From Ophiothrix spiculata (Eukaryota > Echinodermata > Ophiuroidea > Amphilepidida > Ophiotrichidae), in assembly GCA_000969725.1 (NCBI GenBank), contig JXSR01S073382.1: a stretch of DNA of 30,314 nucleotides, one strand, 5' to 3'. The translations under genes and the position numbers were made by a program. Below the pieces are notes generated by a model. The model searched no databases and was not told where the DNA came from. It saw only the letters and a program-made list of their open reading frames with translations. This document shows, piece after piece, positions 19,100-30,296 of the stretch; within the stretch, counting starts at the first letter, position 1; every line of letters starts with the position of its first letter.

Positions 19100-19480
19100 T
19101 GTACCGTATTCATTCCAATAACCGCCCATGCCCCAATAAGCGCCCACCCAAGTATTTTTTGTGAAACATTGTACCAAATAAGTGGCACTCAGTATGTTCC
19201 GATCATTCATCTGAGGTAATAAACGCCAACAAAATATATTTTCTTTTCGTTTTATTGATGTTTTGTGGTATTTAGGGATGTGCTTACTTTAAAAGGGGTT
19301 GTTTTTACTTAAAATTATCCTGTCATTTATAGTCCATCCAGATGGACCTCGCAAGCGAACGCGAAGCATGACGCTCGCTTGTGAGGTCCATCTAGATGGA
19401 CTAGTCATTTAAAAAATATGGGCCCATGCAAAATGACTTTGTTAAGGGCCCTGGGTGCTTATTGGAATGAATACGGTACA
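19100..19480. mobile_element. 381-bp TIR element with TGTACCGTATTCATTCC ends
   Basis: The terminal 22 bases (beginning TGTACCGTATTCATTCCAAT) are exact inverted copies at 19100-19121 and 19459-19480. Just inside the left end, two close words ataaccgcccat and ataagcgcccac form subterminal repeats. The interior is non-coding and carries a nested 74-bp palindrome with its own duplication (19330-19403). No clear target duplication for the outer element is visible. Confidence 0.75.
19322..19411. mobile_element. 74-bp palindromic micro-MITE with 8-bp duplication
   Basis: The insert 19330-19403 begins TAGTCCATCCAGATGGACC and is mirrored at its other end; 29-nt arms differ at two positions around a 16-nt centre. 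It is bracketed by GTCATTTA at 19322-19329 and 19404-19411. An 8-bp duplication and TAG...CTA ends would suit a hAT-mobilised MITE. It lies inside the 381-bp element and is therefore the younger of the two. Confidence 0.75.
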
Positions 19481-20176
19481 CCAAAACGAGCCTTGGGCTT
19501 TGTTGCAGTTTTGGGCTGTGAACTCACTGCCCGGCTTCATCCCGCTGTCTGTAGTCCTTCTTGATGGACTGTCTATTCTTGGACTTTGGTTTGGGTGTAC
19601 ATTTCATGTTCTGGGTTTTGAAAACCTTTTTTGATGTCATTATAAATAAGAAATGCAGCAATAGCTTTGATCTTAGACACTAGCAGGTAAGATCAAAGGC
19701 TCCTTGACAAAACTGCCCAAGTAATTAGCAATCTTGAAATCAGATGCTTCAATCAGTTGAATTCAATCTTGAGATATGATTGCTATAATTACTGCTAACG
19801 ATGATGAGTTCAATCACTTCTCAACTTTGTCAGGTCTGTGGTCAGTGTCAATTTGTCAAGGTAGGACACCTAGGTGTCAAGGTGTTTAATAATTAGCACT
19901 TTTCAAAATAATGATAGCTTTGTTGGAACGAAATTTAATGAATTTTCAAGTTTGGCAATTGAGTAGAATCTCTCTGCTTTACAAATTAGTGATAAGGGGT
20001 AGGAAACATCAAAGGCTGGGTTTAGAAAGAATCTATTCCAGTTAATTCATTATATCTTCTCAATATTGACCTTTTTAATTGAAAAATGATTAAGGTTTCA
20101 AATTACAGATGTTGTGCTTTGGATATTGCCATTTTATTCTAAAAGCGTGATAGTTTCAAACAATTTGTGAACCAAA

Positions 20177-20235
20177 GAATTGACATTCGTAATACAGACA
20201 TCTTCATTACGAATTGACATTCGTAATGAAGATGT
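20177..20235. repeat. compact palindrome plus direct repeat
   Basis: Arms ACATCTTCATTACGAAT (20198-20214) and their exact mirror (20219-20235) surround a 4-nt loop. In addition gaattgacattcgtaat occurs as an exact direct repeat at 20177-20193 and 20211-20227. The combination suggests a local duplication-inversion event, for example template switching during replication. Confidence 0.75.
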
Positions 20236-20730
20236 ATGTAGAAGGTAGCTGAAGAAGTAACATATTTAGATAGAAACATTTTTTTTGGTACATATAGGCC
20301 CTAAAAAATTATCTACCAGAATGTTTTGACCATTATGATTATTTTCATTTATAGGGGATTTTTATATTCATGTCACTTCATTAATTCATTTTAGGGGCCT
20401 GATGATGATTCCATTTGATTGGAGAAGTTTTACCCAACTTCATATTGTATAGGGCCTAAATACAATTGCATTTTTATGGAGGGTAGGGAGTGTTATCCAA
20501 AGTATTTTTTTTCTTTTTTCAGTTTCAACTAGACTCAATTATTTAATGATTTTTACAGTGTTGACAAATTTCATGATTTTGTTGCCATCTGGAGCCAGGC
20601 AGCACATTACCAACAGTTGATGGCTCATATGGAAGTTGGATTAGAAAATACTAAAACACTAATTATCGAAAATTATATTAATGCATTTTCCCCAAATCAC
20701 TAATTAGATTGTCCTGCCCTGAACTTGTTC

Positions 20731-20880
20731 ACTGCCACTGGTCAGTATTCAATGTCTGGACTGTGTACTGCCACTGGCTAGTTTTGCCTTGTCCATTGTT
20801 CTGCCACTAGCCAAGACTTTCTTGTCCACTGTACTGCCACTGGCAAGTTTTGTCTTGTCCACTGTGCTGCCACTGGCTAT
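20731..20880 (+). repeat. 33-36 bp minisatellite, about five units
   Basis: Units start at 20731, 20767, 20800, 20833 and 20866 (spacing 36, 33, 33, 33), each opening with a form of ACTGCCACTGG and closing with cttgtccactgt. The last unit is partial. It is non-coding. Confidence 0.8.
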
Positions 20881-21067
20881 ATATACACCAATTGTTCTTG
20901 ACTTCTAGATTGTTTTACCAGTTTTTGTTGATTCAAGGAGGATGAGAATAAGCCTGATAATACTTGTCTTCTTCAGGGTGATTTCAAAGTAATGTTTGTG
21001 ACTAAAAAAGTGAAAATTTGGCCAAAATAAAAAAGTTGTGTTCATTGAAATACATTTTCCAATGTTT

Positions 21068-21160
21068 CATTTTTTGGCCATAATAAGAATAAATTATGTT
21101 ACCCAAAATTTATTTTTTATATTTTTCACTTTTTTGACCATAATAGAAATAAATTTTGTT
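21068..21160 (+). repeat. AT-rich imperfect duplication
   Basis: cattttttggccataataag near 21068 and cttttttgaccataatag near 21128 are followed by similar aataaatt words, giving a two-unit repeat of about 60 bp. An inverted relative (aaaatttggccaaaat) lies at about 21013. Confidence 0.4.
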
Positions 21161-21658
21161 TTCATATTCGTATCAAAAAAAATCTTTATTTTTGATAAAT
21201 AAAACAATTCTGTAAAAAAGCTTACTGGAGACTTGCATAAAAAACTTAATTACAATTAATCGTTCATATGCGAGAGCCAGCGAAATATTTAGCGTTTCTA
21301 AGATACTGGCTCGTAACTATGGTCCACAACCATATTACCCGATTCAGAATTTACAGTCATATAACGGTCGAACAAGTACGAATATGCTCTCGAGATTAAG
21401 ATTTGGGTCAAAGTAATATGAATGCATGCGTGTTGATGTTTGTGGCTTTACAGTCTGAATATCAGCTGATCAAGTTACCATTTTTTGTAAAAAAGTAAAA
21501 AATAAGAAAGCGCATATCGCATTGTACTTTTCAAGCATGTTACCAGAAAAAAAAAAACATCCCTGGGACAAAATGTAGTCCTTTCCTTTAATTTATATAG
21601 AAGAAAGTTTTATGAACTTGTCATCCAATGATCCAGTCATCTAGTCAGCCAGCCAGCA

Positions 21659-21676
21659 GACAGACAGACAGACAGT
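21659..21676 (+). repeat. (CAGA)n microsatellite
   Basis: Short CAGA repeats follow a ccagccagcc run, with a further cagacagaca at about 21700. Confidence 0.8.
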
Positions 21677-22237
21677 TAGCTGTCCCCTCCAAACACCCAG
21701 ACAGACAATCCTACTCATCCCTCACATGCATCACCAAACAACAATAGACAGAAAGGAAGTACTTATGCATAATTAATCTGAAGATGAGTCAAGATATGTG
21801 TTCAAAGAGATACTCAAGACAGCCTTCAGGCTTAACCTTGGAAAGACATTGCCAGGTTTTGATGTGCAGAGGAGTCCATATAACATTATTTCCTGGCTAA
21901 TGTTGTTAGATTGGATGTAGAACACAGGCCTAGTATTTAGCTATGGTGGATCTAGAGTGTGATGCTTTACATCTGATAGTTTTTCACTTAATTAACATAA
22001 TGCAGATGAAAGGGTAAGCTTACTTGTAAATTTTAAATTGTTTAGTGTTTTGTCAAAGACTTTGTTATCATGCATTGAAGTTCAACTGTATTGCACCTTT
22101 TTGAATTAAATGATTACCTTTTTTAGTAAGTTACAAAGCAGATAGAGCAACAAAGGTTTTTTTTTTTCAATTTAAAATGAAACAATATGTGTATGGTCCA
22201 TCTTTACTTTTCCCAAGATCCCTGGAAAGGCTGAATT

Positions 22238-22400
22238 ACAACATAACATAACAACATAACAATTTATTTATTTCACATATGCAAAATTACAGTAACAACA
22301 TGTCTGTAAAATAAAACATTGTGGAGGAGGACTGAGAAGTAAGCAAAATGTGCCTGTCTGGTCCCAGACTCCAATAAAATATTTTAGATATTTTTCCCTA
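22238..22400 (-). mobile_element. possible retroelement 3' tail on the minus strand
   Basis: Read on the minus strand, sequence ending aaataaataaattgttatg passes into TGTTA repeats (22238-22260), a type of simple tail found at 3' ends of some non-LTR retroelements and SINEs. The body toward 22400 (plus strand aggactgagaagtaagc and ggtcccagactcc) looks like a dispersed repeat but I cannot name its family. Confidence 0.3.
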
Positions 22401-23514
22401 GTGCTACATGTAGCACTGCGCGATCTCTGAAGTTAATATTGAATGGCAAACTAGCACACCTTCAATTTTTCAATGATGAAGGCCTAAGACTTCACTTTCA
22501 AGCCTTACCGTTAAAAGGTGTCCAAAACATTAAAAAGCTAATTTTGGGTTTGCAAGTCTTTGAATTGGAGATAAAAATTGGATCTTATGTTTTAACCAGT
22601 TAGGTCTATATGTAACTGTTCATGATGAATGAGTAATGGGTTGTGATTTCACAGATGTGATTCTTAGGTTTTATAGGCCAAAAATTCATTTTGTATTAAT
22701 AGACCTGGTGACATAGTTTGAGAGGTTGAAGAAATAAAATACTGATACCTTTTCAATCATCATACATAAATGCCCACATTAAAAGCAAAACAAAACAGGA
22801 TAGAACAGAAAACAAAATGAAAAAAACGAACAATCGCACAGATTTCCTTACGATACCATAAAGAAGAGACAGAAAGAAAAATGTCTTGACACAATTATCT
22901 TTCTTCTGAGCCAATGATCCTGGGCCACTGGTTATTATTTTGACCAACTAATCATCCTGTCTCAAGAGTCTAATCCAATTCCAAGTCCTTCAATTCTCAT
23001 TATCTATAACAAAAGCCTAACAATAGGCCAGGTGTCAAGCTTCTCAATGGTTTAGTGAAGATGATCTTTTTAGTGGCGATTTTCTAGTCATAAGACTTGC
23101 CTTGAATACCTGGCCAATTAATGACTACAATAAACCACACCTTGAGAGCAGACACACTTTGACAGCAGAGAAGACAACATTTCTAGTCTCACTGTCCCAT
23201 GCAAACTACTAAATTTGCAATTTTGTCTTTATACTAATATTTGCCACACATGTTGCATTTTTTCCAAGAAAGGAGGATATTGTTGGGAATCTGGTTAGAG
23301 GAAGATTATTAGCACCAATTACATCTGCATAAGTTTTGTTAGGCCTACTCTGATCTTAAAACAATGGAAAGAATTTGATTAGGCCTACACTTTTAATAAC
23401 AATTCACTAAGTTGTTCCAGCATTTGTATGTGCTTGTCAGTTATTTCCCCAACCCCCAGACCCAGGCCAAGTAGGGATTTTTTCATGTTTGGATGTCCAT
23501 GTCAGAAGGGAACA

Positions 23515-24163
23515 TATGATAGTCGCGATGAACTTCATTGGCTTCCGGTGAAAGATCGTATTATCTTCAAGATTCTTCTTATCACCTATAAAGCACTCAA
23601 TGGACTTGCACCACCATACATCAGAGACCTCCTCAATCTGTATACACCTAGATGTACATTACGTTCTTCTGTACTTTCTCTACTTTCAATTCCACGCAAG
23701 GTATCAACTGCGACATATGGCGAGCGTTCCTTCTCGGTATCAGCACCCAAACTGTGGAATCGACTGCCGCAACATATCAAGAATGCCAAGTCAGTTGCTG
23801 TTTTTAAGAAACTGTTGAAAACACATTTGTTTAATAATTCTGCTGCTTAATGTTTTATTTTTGTACTGCAGCATGGGATCAATGTGAGCTTCCTTTTGTC
23901 TGTTTTTGCGCGTATGTTTCTGTGCTCACTGTTTATCTCATGCTTCAGTTTCCATTTTCATCATTCATCTGCTTTGTATTTTTTTAATGTGTATTTAATC
24001 TGTATTTTAGCTTTTGAATTGTAGTTTTTAATGTATTTTTATCAGCTTTTAATCTTTTTATGCTTGTTTATTATGTATATCTTTTGTAAAGCGCCTAGAG
24101 GCCCTTGGGCATTTCTGCGCTCAAAAAGCGCCATTTTATTATTATTATTATTATAATTATTAT
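23515..24163 (+). mobile_element. 5'-truncated CR1/L2-like LINE, 3' end
   Basis: From about 23527 an open frame to 23850 encodes LHWLPVKDRIIFKIL, then TYKALNGLAPPYI, then YGERSFSVSAPKLWNRLP and FKKLLKTHLF. This is the C-terminal end, downstream of the reverse transcriptase catalytic core, of CR1/L2-group non-LTR retrotransposons. It is followed by about 270 bp of 3' UTR (aagcgcctagaggcccttgg) and an (ATT)n tail at about 24135-24160. The endonuclease and RT core are missing, as expected from 5' truncation at insertion. The frame is intact over the retained part, suggesting a moderately young copy, and it is in sense with the host gene. Confidence 0.85.
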
Positions 24164-24318
24164 AGTGACTTGATGTGATCATTGGGCCAAGAATGGAGTA
24201 AAGCTCTAAACGGGAACGTCTCATTGAATGGGGCCGGGACTTGGTTGGGGATTCGGCGCTTGAAAATGCTCTGTCATGTGGGGAAGTTGGTAGAAAATGG
24301 CAGGGAATTACTTGGCTT

Positions 24319-24695
24319 AATTAAGTCAGGCGGGGAGGCCGAGATCATGGCGATTTACAAGAAACTACTAAATTTATTGACTAGGGATTTCTAAAACGCA
24401 AATTTAGGGTACATTTTACGTGTCTTTCTATTGGCGCATTGATATTGAAAAAATTTCAAAAATCATATTTTTACCTCCATTCAAATAATAACATAAGTGC
24501 TCCTATAGTAATACACTTAACTGTATTATTCCAAAACTGCTGGGGTTCACGCTTGAACCCCATTAGTAGCAAAGTAATTTGAAGTTTATTCGATGCACTA
24601 TTTTAACATAACGAAAATTACACGAGCGATACCGCGGAGGTATCTCAACCAATTAGGGACGGTGGAGAGGTATGGCCATCGTCGTCTGAATTAAG
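24319..24695. mobile_element. dispersed repeat family A, copy 2 (full length)
   Basis: The core 24327-24686 starts CAGGCGGGG and ends CCATCGTCGTC, as copy 1 does, and shares ctaaatttattg, agggtacattttacgtgtc and the ggggttcac...gtgaac-like hairpin word. AATTAAG occurs just outside both ends (24319-24325 and 24689-24695), one to two bases from the core. The flanks differ from those of copy 1, as expected for independent target duplications. It is non-coding; a 70-codon frame into its left end is unremarkable. Confidence 0.6.
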
Positions 24696-27600
24696 TTAAG
24701 GGTGAAAATGTGACTGAGTTCCCGCTAGTGCCTGGTTAACTGGGGGCTGGAGAAGCAACTGACAAATGCATAATGTTTTATACAAGAGCACAATAAAACT
24801 AGTAAAAGTAGATAGAAAGAATCTCAGTTGAATTCTTGCCAATTTTGAACTAGATGTTGCTAAATTTATTTGTTTGTTTGTTATTTTCTATGTATGTGGT
24901 TTTGTATCTATATATTTACATAACAAAATTTTTGAAAACCAAATTGTATACTCAGTGCTACTTTTTACATTGGCCCCTTGAGAAACAAGTCCACAAGATT
25001 TAACATGTCAATAATTTTTTTAAATTAATAGTAAGATTGCATCCATCCCCCTCGAGGGAGTGAATTATTATTGTTTTCATTCATTTTACATCACCAGTAT
25101 AATAGTGCCACTCTATCTATACAAATTATTTTTAGTCGACTAGTGTCCCATTGGGACGTTACACCCACATTGCCTCATTTTTTAGCTTCACAATTGTCAC
25201 ATGTTCCAAATATCGATTCTTTGCGTACATGAGTCTCAATCACATGATGCGTACTCAACTGCAATGGATGCAATACTTGGAAGCGAGAGACTTTTTCTTT
25301 TGCATATTCATGAACTAAGACTATGTTTTGAAATACTGGGGGTTTACTAACTCCGCATAAATTTTGTAATATTGTCTTTATGATTTTAAATTTAATGTAA
25401 ATACAGTATCTCTGAATTTAAATCTTCTTTTATAAACACCTTTTACCACTCATTTCACAGAAAGCATTTGGGAGCAGTTTTGAGAAACCAAATTTTTAGA
25501 TCATAATTGATGTTATAAGATTTTGTTTAAAAACTATGATCTTTGATAAATCATGACTTTGTTCATGAGGTGGCCGTGATTTTAAAAATTGTTTGTCAAT
25601 TTTTACCCTGTGAGGGAATGAATATTGACCTTCAAATGTTGGATCTTTATAGGAAAAAAATGTTTTTCTCCCTTAAGCATTTCATAAAAATCAAGCAAAT
25701 CTAAATAAAAACCTTATAATCTGCTCACTGTATAGCCTACTTTATTTATTTTTGCTTTCGTTTAACTAATTTAAAAAAATATTTTTCCCTCAAAATTTAG
25801 GGGTGGTATGATTTTTTTTTATTTTCAAATATGTATGATTTTAAAGTATTCAACGTTTCTGGCTTCTTTATTGCATCTATTTTAATATTTAATGCCCACA
25901 AAACATTCATTTTTGGTGTGGAAATTTGCATATTTTCTACATATTTGCAGTATCATTTGTAACCTTGAATTTTACATTCATTAGATACAAAATTCTGATT
26001 GGACGATTAATTGTTACACACCATGAAACATGTGGGCTACACGAGTGAGGATGATGGAATTGTGAGTGACGTCCTCCGTTCGTCAATATGCTCACTAGAC
26101 GTGAAATAATACAAATGGCCAACTGCCAAGTTTATTGCCAACACAAGCGCTAAAACAAAAACAAAATAATTTTTTGTGTCCTTTTTATTTTACAGTAGTT
26201 TTATTTTGTGTTATTTATAAGAGGAAATTAGATCCAAACACCACTGATTTTAATTGCATACCATTGCCACCTATTTGTTTATTATTTGATTTTAATTATG
26301 TGTTATTGTTTTTACTAATTGGTCATGATAATAAACAGAAATTTGATTGTTAGTTTTGTTCAAGTAAAAGTGAGCTCAGTTGGCCTCCAGCATTCATTGC
26401 ATTATGAAATTAATTGAGTTGAAATATTGATTTGTTAGTTTATGGTAATTATAGCTTTTCATGGCCAATATTGATCACTTCCTGTGTGTGATCATGTGAC
26501 GACCTAGTTGTAAACGAAACCACATGATGCAAGAGAACATTCCCATTCATAAAACGACAGCTTGCAATCCCCCGCCCAAAACCCCGGGCAAAAACCAAAA
26601 CAATAACAAACCCAATGGATTATAACTGGTAGCGGTGTTGGTGAACTACTTATGTTGTAATGAATATCTAAGGAGAACCAATAAATTGATTTAATTCAAG
26701 TTAATTATTTAGCTGTATGGTCAACACAATCCAGCAATACATTGTTTTACCAAGATGGTTATTTCGTAGAAAGTGGATTCTTATGCTAATAAAAGTGGTT
26801 ATTAATTAACAGCAGTGCTTGGTTGATGTATATTTAACGACTTTGAATACTATTACTACAAAATGACTTCGCTTGTGAATGGAACAATATAGTTGCAGTT
26901 GTTAATTGTGTTTGATCATATTTATAATTACAAAGTCCTGCATTTGATCATTTTTATAATCGTGACTGTCTATATGGATTTTATAATTACTGGATCGGAG
27001 AATAAATGCAGAGGCAATTTGCAATTACTGATAATTATCAGGAACTGTCATTACTCCATGGAATAATTACTTTCTGTACAAAAAGGACTAGATTTGACAC
27101 ACACTATGAAGTACAAAGTACAAATAAGATAATGCCGGCCGGCTGGCTATTTTTGGACGTTCTCCTTGAGATAGTGATATATTTGTGAACCTTTATGGGA
27201 AGTCAGTACTTAAACATGGGACACAACTACTTGTGATATTGTGTTTTGCTTTGGCAACGTTTTGACGAGTTGTCTTGTAAACTGGATCTTCAAAGAATTA
27301 TTTCAAGAAGGAGCTTGATTCAGCATTGCAATGTGTGAAGTACTTCCCAAGCTGTAATAACTCGGTCTGGTTACTTTTTGAACAGTTTTGTCTTGGATTC
27401 TTGAGTGTCCTTGCTTACCAAGGATTGGATGAAAAAGGTACTTCCATTTTTGTGTTCCTATTTCATGAAGAGATCCAATATATTGTTGTAGCACGCTTGA
27501 ATATAGGTTTTAAGTAGGTAGCTTAGCAAAATTTAGAAGGAAAAGGAATGAATTGATAAACGAAGATTTGGAAGAATCTTTATAACCAGCCTGTTTATAA

Positions 27601-28295
27601 CCGACTAAAATGGAAATTATCAAGACAACCGTTGCTTACATGGAAATAAAACTTGCACATCATTATTAGTATTCTGGTAAGAAAATGGACTATATTGTTC
27701 TCTCAAATGGAAAACTTATTGAATTCATGTTATGATTTTAGATAACCTTAGTGATTGGATCAAACTTAAAAGGACTTAAGTTCACACATGAAACTGGAAA
27801 TTATCAACATTATGTACAGGGACCATACTTGAGGATTATACACACAAAAATCAGTGAAAATTGCTTTGATGATTAACCATGTTTCGTGAAGCATTTTTGA
27901 CAGCTCCATCATAATACAGATTCCTGAGAGATTTAGATGAAAACAAAAGTGCAGCAGTAAAGAATTAATTTCTTCCCACAAAAGATAAGAGTGATATTAT
28001 TAGCTCTTATTAAATGCATTCATTAAGCTTTAACGTCATAGTGGCTTTACATCAGATGGACCTGCCTATACCTGCCATGCAGCTGAACAGATAAGTACAC
28101 AAACAAAGAAAATTTGTGTAAAATTAGAAAAAAGAAGCAAAAATTGTCTTTGTCCGATCAAATGGAACCTCTTAATTACATAATTCATGTACAGCTGATG
28201 GTTAGATCTAGAATCACTAGGATATGTCTGAGCATGCTTGCCGACCAAACCGCTGGGTTCGTTTGCATGCAAGCACATGCATTGCTAGCGAGAGG

Positions 28296-28312
28296 AGCAT
28301 CATCATCATCAT
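28296..28312 (+). repeat. (CAT)n microsatellite
   Basis: Five CAT units in a row lie in otherwise unremarkable sequence. Confidence 0.8.
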
Positions 28313-28409
28313 AGTATTGCATTAGCAGGGCAGGTGGATGAAAAAATACCTTGATTCATTCTAAGACTTGATGCGGTGTTGAGTTGTACCGTTTACGCAA
28401 CTGTTGATA

Positions 28410-28538
28410 GACGGAGATACGATTTGGACGAGTTGTGGACGACTTTATTATATCTATTCACTGTAAAGTAGGGATAATCATATTTATTCACTTTCAAGTT
28501 GGGATCAGAGGATGTTATCAAGCCGTATTCAAAAATGG
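28410..28538 (+). promoter_or_regulatory. possible alternative first exon donor in intron 3
   Basis: ATGG|GTGAGT at 28535-28544 is a good donor. ATG at 28512 gives nine codons ending in phase 0, and ATG at 28535 ends in phase 1; the expected next exon needs phase 2, so neither start would fit. A frame open from 28411 to the donor ends in the right phase but has no ATG. Only a non-coding alternative first exon would make sense. A chance match is the simpler reading. Confidence 0.12.
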
Positions 28539-29131
28539 GTGAGTAATTAGTTGATCATTATGAATGAAATCTGTTGTGATATGGAGATTGTTGAAAATGT
28601 AAGGTTTGACCGTAAATTCAAATTTATGTAGGATTTTGACCTTTTGTTAGTCATATTTGCTTGTGAAGATACACAATGATGGACAAGTACTTTAACCATT
28701 GTGTTTATGATTAAAATTGATATGCTGTTGATAAGATTTATTGTGATTTTAGGAGTTTTGTGTTCCAAACTTATATATTTGTTCCTGTTTTTTAGCCCAA
28801 TTTGAGTTATTTTTCATATGCTGTTTAATGAGGATTTTTACAGCAATATGATTTTTTTTAAATCCGGTTCTGTATATAAAGGGAGGTTATAAAGTATAGG
28901 GTTTATTTGAATTTTCAAAAGACAAGCAAAGTACATTTGATGGTAGAAAAAGGATCAAAGATAGCCAAATACAAGTTATCGTTTTGGATACAAAATGTAC
29001 AATCTTGTCAGAAAACCTTGTAATTTGGAAGTCAGTGTAGATCCAGTATGATTTTGAAATTTACAAATTTGCAGGTCTAGGTTGTTGAATGTACTTTCTT
29101 TACATCTGTACAACAATATTGCACATGTGCA

Positions 29132-29574
29132 AAAATGCATGTTTACACCTTTCTAGTCCGACATGCCGCTAGTCCGACACGGCGTTATTCCGACGCAGCG
29201 CTAGTCCAAAAATGAAATACACGATGCTAGTCCGAATCTGAAAAAACACTGCGCCAGTCCGATATTTTTGTCGGACTAGCGCAGTGCATTTTAGATTAGG
29301 ACTAGCGCAGTGGATTTCTGTTTGAAATATACACAATACATTTTCAAAATTCAGACCAGCACAGTGTTTTTTCATTTCAAAATTTGGACTGGCGCAGTGT
29401 CAGACTAGGGCAGTGTTTTTAATTTTCGGACTGACACAGTGTTTTTTCGGACAAGCCCAGTGCTTTTCATTTTCGAACTGACGCACCTCTACAGTATAGG
29501 AAAAGTGTGTAGTCAGTCTAGCTATGTGTCGGACTAGCAGCCTGTTGGACTAGCAGGTGCACCCCAAAATGCAT
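29132..29574. mobile_element. foldback transposon built from GGACTAGCGCAGTG repeats, with 9-bp duplication
   Basis: AAAATGCAT brackets the element at 29132-29140 and 29566-29574. Inside, about five copies of a motif related to CTAGTCCGACA point one way (29151-29270). About ten copies of its reverse form (GGACTAGCGCAGTG and variants, often followed by a T run) point the other way (29270-29555). The switch point is a hairpin at about 29250-29292. The two ends (CACCTTTCTAGTCC and GGACTAGCAGGTG) are mirrored apart from small differences. Long inverted ends made of short tandem repeats with 9-bp duplications are the hallmark of Foldback elements; Mutator-like elements also give 9-bp duplications. 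There is no transposase. Confidence 0.75.
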
Positions 29575-30296
29575 TGTATTCAAGACTACATTTAAAGGCA
29601 AACTGAGTAAACAAAAATGAATGATGGATATATTTAAAATCTTAATTCACAGATATCCTTAAATTTGATTTTTGTTAAACATTCATATTTGCTGATCTGA
29701 CCATAAAACTGGTTTATTGACCTTACAGGTATTCACATATTTTTCTCCAGATTTGCACAATGAAAACCCAAGGAATTTTGATATTTTTTTAAGCTCAGGT
29801 GACTCATCAATATGGCTGCATGATTGAGCTGATGATGAGAGGGACTTGCTTGGGTCTTGACATCATTGCGATAGTTTTCATTCTTCGTCACTCATTACGT
29901 GATCCTCAGAAATATGAGTCACGATCAACGTCTGTTAACGAACTGCTTCTTTTAACCTCACAGGACCTTCTGTTTGAAAATCTAAAAATAAATTACACTA
30001 TTTTGTCTGGAATGCTAGCTAGATTTTATTTTTGTTAGTTTTTATGACCCATTTTTTGATAGGGTGTTGATAGTTGCATTGTTGCTTTAAGCTTATAGAT
30101 ATAAGTAATTGTATAATTTGGCTTTCTGAATGATGATATTTTGATGAAAGATGATATCAAAATTAAGGTTAGGAATGACATTTTACCTGAAAGGTTCTTC
30201 CTGAAATTATGAAAAATATTTGTATTCCCAAATAAGTTTTCTTCATATCATGGAGGATGTTTTATAATCAGTCAACCAGCGGGTCATTGAAAAGTA

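Noticed and set aside
20520-20560. Possible exon after ttttttcttttttcag
   Set aside because: The acceptor looks good, but the following bases run quickly into stops in the needed phase and do not encode the expected SAM continuation.
29075-29160. Possible exon after tttgcag reading R-S-R-L-L-N
   Set aside because: It superficially resembles the expected Arg-Arg-Leu-Asn, but there is an extra residue, no Asn-Lys-Cys motif and no donor before a stop.
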